Shown one piece after another: positions 43,225-46,450 of a stretch of 46,450 bases of DNA. The notes under the pieces were generated by a model. The model was not told the DNA's origin, searched no databases, and was given only the letters and a program-made list of their open reading frames with translations. Origin of the DNA: Flavobacteriaceae bacterium (lineage in GTDB: Bacteria > Bacteroidota > Bacteroidia > Flavobacteriales > Flavobacteriaceae); the NCBI GenBank assembly GCA_018608725.1, contig JABAZA010000043.1, positions 1 through 46,450 on the forward strand, written 5' to 3'. The first letter of the stretch is position 1; every line of letters starts with the position of its first letter. The translations under genes were made by a program, and so were the position numbers.

Positions 43225-43674
43225 ATGAAACTATTTCTCGCCTGTTTTTCATTAATCACTCTTGCTACAAACTGTAATTCAAAAAAAACAGCTCTAAACA
43301 ACGAAAACACTTCACAGCAAACTGATGTTACTATTTCTTACAGTGCACAGACCCGCGGATTTTTTCAAGAATTCATATTAACACAAAACAGCCTCACAGA
43401 ATATAAAGATTACGAAAAGCTAAACGCCATTTCAAAAGATTTAGACGCAAAAGAATGGAATGAGTGCATACGATTATTATCAGAAATTAATGTAGCAACT
43501 TTGCCAAATTTAAAATCTCCAACAAATTTCAGGCAGTACGATGGTGCTCCATTCGCTCAATTAAGCGTCATCCAAAAAGGGGATACGATTCAATCGAGTC
43601 ATTTTGATCATAAATATCCTCCTGCGGAAATAAAGCCATTGGTAGAATATATATTATCTCTACAAGAAAATTAA
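43225..43674 (+). CDS. Small lipoprotein of unknown function between sufS and sufE
   Basis: A 149-aa lipoprotein precursor: signal peptide with lipobox C17 (LATNC), a polar linker, then a small domain with SAQTRGFFQEFILTQNSLTEYKDY, ISKDLDAKEWNECIRLL, LPNLKSPTNFRQYDGAPFAQL and DHKYPPAEIKPLVEYIL. I do not recognise a named family with certainty; the pattern of a strand-rich domain ending in a helix that closes with VEYIL is seen in other short Flavobacteriia lipoproteins. It may be co-transcribed with sufS (36-nt gap). It is the second lipoprotein gene inside the suf locus. Confidence 0.72.
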   Translation: MKLFLACFSLITLATNCNSKKTALNNENTSQQTDVTISYSAQTRGFFQEFILTQNSLTEYKDYEKLNAISKDLDAKEWNECIRLLSEINVATLPNLKSPTNFRQYDGAPFAQLSVIQKGDTIQSSHFDHKYPPAEIKPLVEYILSLQEN

Positions 43675-43693
43675 AATTCCAATTTAAGAATTG

Positions 43694-43701
43694 TATTTTT
43701 G
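43694..43701 (+). promoter_or_regulatory. Possible internal promoter (-7 element) before sufE
   Basis: TATTTTTG, an exact TAnnTTTG match in the 120-bp gap before sufE, 93 nt ahead of its ATG. No -33 TTG is seen. It could let sufE, sufT and DUF2480 be expressed separately from sufABCDS. No other feature is visible in 43675-43794. Confidence 0.35.
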
Positions 43702-43794
43702 CATTATGAAACATCCATAACCAAAACTTGATACCCAAGAAAATGATTAAATGGATGTACCATGTGACCTTTGAAAAACAATAACTATAAACAC

Positions 43795-44220
43795 ATGAAT
43801 ATTGAAACGATACAAGCAGATTTGATAGATGAGTTTTCCATGTTTGATGATTGGATGGATCGTTATGAACACATGATTGATTTAGGGAAATCACTCCCAT
43901 TGATCAATCCCAAATTCAAAACAGAAGACAACATCATAAAAGGATGTCAGAGTAAAGTATGGCTACATGCAGATCTTGAAAATGAAAAAGTTGTGTTTTC
44001 AGCTGATAGTGATGCCATTATTACCAAAGGAATCGTTGCAATTTTAATACGCGTATTTTCGAACCAAAGTCCCAATACCATATTAAATACAAACACTGAT
44101 TTTATAGATGAAATTGGACTTAAAGAACACTTATCTCCTACCCGAGCTAACGGATTGGTGAGCATGGTTAAAAAAATAAAAATGTATGCACTTGCATACC
44201 AAACACAAATAGAATTATGA
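43795..44220 (+). CDS. sufE: Sulfur acceptor SufE
   Basis: Accepts persulfide sulfur from SufS and delivers it to SufB. The acceptor cysteine is in IIKGCQSKVWLHA; other conserved parts are FSMFDDWMDRYEHMIDLGKSLP and SPTRANGLVSMVKKI. I used the ATG at 43795 (141 aa); an in-frame TTG at 43771 would add eight residues (MKNNNYKH) with no family support. It overlaps sufT by 4 nt (ATGA). Confidence 0.94.
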   Translation: MNIETIQADLIDEFSMFDDWMDRYEHMIDLGKSLPLINPKFKTEDNIIKGCQSKVWLHADLENEKVVFSADSDAIITKGIVAILIRVFSNQSPNTILNTNTDFIDEIGLKEHLSPTRANGLVSMVKKIKMYALAYQTQIEL

Positions 44221-44543
44221 GTACCGAAAAAATTGATGTAAATGCTTTAGGAGAAAAAATAGTTCGTGTCATAAAAACCATTTTTGATCCAGAAATTCCA
44301 GTAGATATTTATGAGTTAGGACTGATTTACGATGTATTCGTCAACGAAGATTATGAAGTAAAAGTTTTAATGACTTTGACCACACCTAATTGTCCTGTTG
44401 CTGAAACACTCCCTTTAGAAGTAGAAGAAAAAATTAAATCGTTAGATGAAGTAAAAGATGCGGAAGTCGAAATTACATTTGACCCGCCATGGACTCAAGA
44501 GTTAATGAGCGAAGAAGCAAAACTAGAACTTGGAATGTTGTAA
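44217..44543 (+). CDS. sufT: SufT-like Fe-S maturation protein (DUF59/MIP18 family)
   Basis: MIP18/DUF59 domain protein helping to mature Fe-S proteins. The family core is present: IFDPEIPVDIYELGLIYDV, VKVLMTLTTPNCPVAETLP with the conserved cysteine, and VEITFDPPWTQELMSEEAK. 108 aa, a single domain. It begins within the last codons of sufE (ATGA overlap). An accessory role in cluster transfer is known for SufT in other bacteria; the specific targets here are unknown. Confidence 0.92.
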   Translation: MSTEKIDVNALGEKIVRVIKTIFDPEIPVDIYELGLIYDVFVNEDYEVKVLMTLTTPNCPVAETLPLEVEEKIKSLDEVKDAEVEITFDPPWTQELMSEEAKLELGML

Positions 44544-44545
44544 TT

Positions 44546-45052
44546 ATGGCGACTGGTGAAATTGTAAATCGTGTTGCCAACAGTGCTCTTGTCACAATTG
44601 ATTTAGAGGATTATTATCCTAAGGGTGCACGCATTTGTTTTGATATCAAGGACTGGCTTTATGAAGGTTTAGTTCTTCGGGAAAAAGAATTCAGAACGCT
44701 TGTAAACACCCATGATTGGGCCGTCTATAAGGATCAATTTATAGCTTTGCATTGTACCTCTGATGCCATCATCCCTGGCTGGGCTTTTATGCTAATAAGA
44801 CTGCAACTTTCTGGCATTGCCAAACAAGTTGTAGTAGGAGATTTAGAAGCTCTAGAAACAACTTTATATCAAACAATTATTTCTGACCTAGACCTTCATT
44901 TCTGCGAAAACAAACCCGTTATTATTAAAGGCTGTTCAAACAAACCTGTGCCGCAAAATGCCTATCTTTTTTTGATCGATAAATTACAACCCATTGCAAA
45001 GTCAATTATGTATGGAGAGGCCTGCTCGTCTGTGCCTTTGTTTAAAAAATAA
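44546..45052 (+). CDS. DUF2480 family protein
   Basis: A 168-aa cytoplasmic protein of the DUF2480 family, which is found in Bacteroidota. Recognisable parts: NRVANSALVTIDLEDYYPKG, DIKDWLYEGLVLREKEFR, DWAVYKDQFIALHCTSDAIIPGWAFMLI and a C-terminal KPVPQNAYLFLIDKLQPIAKSIMYGEACSSVPL. Four cysteines, including HCTSDAI and KGCSNK, might bind metal or a cluster, which would suit its place at the end of the suf operon, but this is inference. I chose the ATG 2 nt after sufT; an earlier ATG at 44489 would lie inside sufT. Confidence 0.88.
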   Translation: MATGEIVNRVANSALVTIDLEDYYPKGARICFDIKDWLYEGLVLREKEFRTLVNTHDWAVYKDQFIALHCTSDAIIPGWAFMLIRLQLSGIAKQVVVGDLEALETTLYQTIISDLDLHFCENKPVIIKGCSNKPVPQNAYLFLIDKLQPIAKSIMYGEACSSVPLFKK

Positions 45053-45095
45053 TTAAGGATCCTTTACTCACATTTTTTGTTTTAGTGCAATTTTA

Positions 45096-45103
45096 TATAT
45101 TTG
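45096..45103 (+). promoter_or_regulatory. -7 element of the DUF3078 gene promoter
   Basis: TATATTTG, exact TAnnTTTG match, 34 nt before the ATG. A TTTG lies 16 nt upstream (45076-45079), a little closer than the 21-nt spacing of other promoters here. Confidence 0.5.
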
Positions 45104-45137
45104 TGCCCAATCATAAACCCCAATACCTCCAAATCCG

Positions 45138-45989
45138 ATGAAAAAGTTTATTTTATTTTTCGCCCTTAGTATTCAATTCCATAACCTGTATGCTCAAGAA
45201 CCCACAACAGAAAATACCGAAAATTCTGTGTGGACTAAAGGCGGTACGTTTACATTTTTATTAAACCAGTCTGCATTTGAAAACTGGGTTGCTGGAGGCG
45301 TTAGCAGTGTTTCTGGAACTATTGGCGTAAATTATGATATTAATTATCTTAAAGGCGATTGGTCTTGGGATAACAAAATCATCGCTTCTTTTGGAATTAC
45401 AAAAATTAAAGACCAAGATATTCAAAAATCAGATGACCGTTTGGAGTGGAACTCTGTAATAGGTAAAAAAGCTCAGGGCTATTGGTATTACTCCGCATTC
45501 CTCAATTTTAAAACACAATTTACAGATGATTTAGATAGTGATACAGAAGGACCTACTAAATTTTTATCGCCTGGATACTTGCAATTTGGGCCTGGTTTGC
45601 TCTGGAAAAAAAGCGACAATCTGAAAGTTAATATCGCCCCTGCCACCACAAAATTAATAGTTGTTGACAAAGCCCTCACCTTGCCAAATGCTGCTTATTT
45701 TGGTGTGGATGAAGGAAAAAGCAGTCGTTTGGAGTTTGGTGTATCTGTAGGGGCCTATTATAAATTTGATTTGATGAAAAATATATCCATGGAAAACACT
45801 TTGAATTTGTATTCAAATTACTTAGAAGATCCACAAAATGTTGATCTGGATTATACCATGAATTTAGTCATGAGCATCAATAAATACATTTCAACCACGC
45901 TAGCATATCAAACAATTTATGATGACAATGCATTTGAAGGTTTACAAACGCGACAAGTATTTGGACTGGGAATAAATTATAATTTCTAA
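45138..45989 (+). CDS. DUF3078 outer-membrane beta-barrel protein
   Basis: Predicted outer-membrane protein. A Sec signal peptide (MKKFILFFALSIQFHNLYA, cleaved before Q) is followed by alternating strands typical of a beta-barrel: WTKGGTFTFLLNQSAFENWVAGG, GTIGVNYDINYLKGDWSWDNKIIASFG, LEFGVSVGAYYKFDLMKNISMENTLNLYS (each a family region) and a final strand ending in Phe (FGLGINYNF), the usual C-terminal signal for barrel assembly. 283 aa. DUF3078 is common in Bacteroidota and has no established function. It has its own promoter and appears monocistronic. Confidence 0.87.
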   Translation: MKKFILFFALSIQFHNLYAQEPTTENTENSVWTKGGTFTFLLNQSAFENWVAGGVSSVSGTIGVNYDINYLKGDWSWDNKIIASFGITKIKDQDIQKSDDRLEWNSVIGKKAQGYWYYSAFLNFKTQFTDDLDSDTEGPTKFLSPGYLQFGPGLLWKKSDNLKVNIAPATTKLIVVDKALTLPNAAYFGVDEGKSSRLEFGVSVGAYYKFDLMKNISMENTLNLYSNYLEDPQNVDLDYTMNLVMSINKYISTTLAYQTIYDDNAFEGLQTRQVFGLGINYNF

Positions 45990-46045
45990 GGAAAATAACT
46001 TCTGGGAGGGCTTGTCAAGGAAAAACTACTTCGGATCACTTTTTC

Positions 46046-46450
46046 TTAGTTTACAGGCTCGTCATAATCGGGATATAAAAATCGATTGTATGGAAAGCGT
46101 TTTACATGAATTTCGCGAACCGTATCATATACACGTTTTCTAAAATCTTCTAAATTCTCTTTATTGAGTGCAGAAATAAACAATGAATTTTTACCAATTT
46201 TTGACATCCAAGTGGACTTCCATTCTTCTAAGGAATAATGAGCTTCTGTACGAACCGCAACCAAATCTGTATCATCAAAAGGTGCTGCTTCATAAGCATC
46301 AATCTTATTAAAAACCATAAGTGTTGGTTTATCTAAGGCATTAATTTCTCCTAAAATGAGGTTCACAGACGCTATATGTTCTTCAAAGTTTGGATGCGAA
46401 ATATCTACTACGTGCAGCAATAAATCGGATTCTCGAACCTCATCCAATGT
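46046..46450 (-). CDS. hflX: Ribosome-associated GTPase HflX, C-terminal part (gene continues past window)
   Basis: C-terminal end of an HflX-type GTPase, which binds 50S ribosomes and can rescue stalled ones. The visible part begins TLDEVRESDLLLHVVDISHPNFEEHI, characteristic of HflX after the G3 motif, contains G4 (MVFNKIDAY) and the G5-like SALNKENL, and ends KRFPYNRFLYPDYDEPVN. The reading frame is open to the right edge, so the N-terminal helical domain, the P-loop and the start lie beyond 46450. About 57 nt separate it from the convergent DUF3078 gene; I saw no clear terminator there. Confidence 0.93.
   Translation of the reverse strand, partial: TLDEVRESDLLLHVVDISHPNFEEHIASVNLILGEINALDKPTLMVFNKIDAYEAAPFDDTDLVAVRTEAHYSLEEWKSTWMSKIGKNSLFISALNKENLEDFRKRVYDTVREIHVKRFPYNRFLYPDYDEPVN

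Noticed and set aside
1-46450. CRISPR arrays, tRNA/rRNA genes, insertion sequences, prophage or defence islands
   Set aside because: I read both strands for repeats with spacers, tRNA-like cloverleafs, transposase or integrase motifs and found none I could support.

Overview
The window reads as a chromosomal segment of a marine-type member of the Flavobacteriia (phylum Bacteroidota). The evidence is low-GC DNA, a type IX secretion (Por) C-terminal sorting domain, the gliding genes gldE and gldD, many lipoproteins with acidic residues just after the lipobox cysteine, start codons without Shine-Dalgarno sequences, and promoters resembling the Bacteroidota -33/-7 pattern (TTTG or TTG, about 21 nt, TAnnTTTG). 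I saw no tRNA, rRNA, CRISPR array, insertion sequence or prophage. The region looks like vertically inherited core and accessory metabolism.

Layout. 1-2262: a partial arylsulfotransferase-like lipoprotein (+) and a convergent polyprenyl diphosphate synthase (-). 2488-3684: a T9SS-secreted adhesin-like protein, followed by a strong bidirectional terminator. 3761-19578 (-): an apparent 14-gene operon carrying sulfur from sulfate to methionine. In transcription order it is metY, metX, metZ, a DUF2061 membrane protein, cysH, cysD, cysN, a HEPN-tailed siroheme sulfite reductase, cobA, a Met8-like siroheme synthase, a ferredoxin-NADP reductase, split metH (two ORFs) and metF. A SAM-I (S-box) riboswitch and a Bacteroidota-type promoter lie directly upstream, so the final product (as SAM) probably controls the whole pathway. 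19901-21451 (-): a conserved repeat-rich cytoplasmic protein of unknown function. 21601-25871 (+): leuA-leuC-leuD-leuB, with a LeuA lacking the feedback-regulatory domain. 25924-28144 (-): RNase G, a 29-residue very basic COX24/AURKAIP1-like peptide that is easily missed, and HU. 28279-31732 (+): mutY-ssb-gldE-gldD. 31736-32794 (-): thiL.

32920-37573 (+): a tight four-gene block of lipoproteins. It holds a TSP3-repeat/LVIVD propeller protein, a seven-repeat propeller protein, an MbnP-like copper protein and an MbnH-like dihaem protein of the cytochrome c peroxidase/MauG superfamily. This is the best candidate here for a poorly described system: a cell-surface module in which the dihaem enzyme may oxidise a tryptophan of its MbnP partner, with two dedicated propeller lipoproteins. 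37679-45052 (+): a SUF Fe-S cluster operon (sufA, B, C, D, S, E, T) with two small unrecognised lipoproteins inserted, ending in DUF2480. A DUF3078 outer-membrane protein follows from its own promoter. The window ends in a partial hflX (-).

The blocks are functionally linked. Sulfite reductase and LeuC need Fe-S clusters from the SUF system, sulfite reductase needs sirohaem made inside its own operon, and the ferredoxin reductase can plausibly supply electrons for sulfite reduction and for cobalamin reactivation in MetH.
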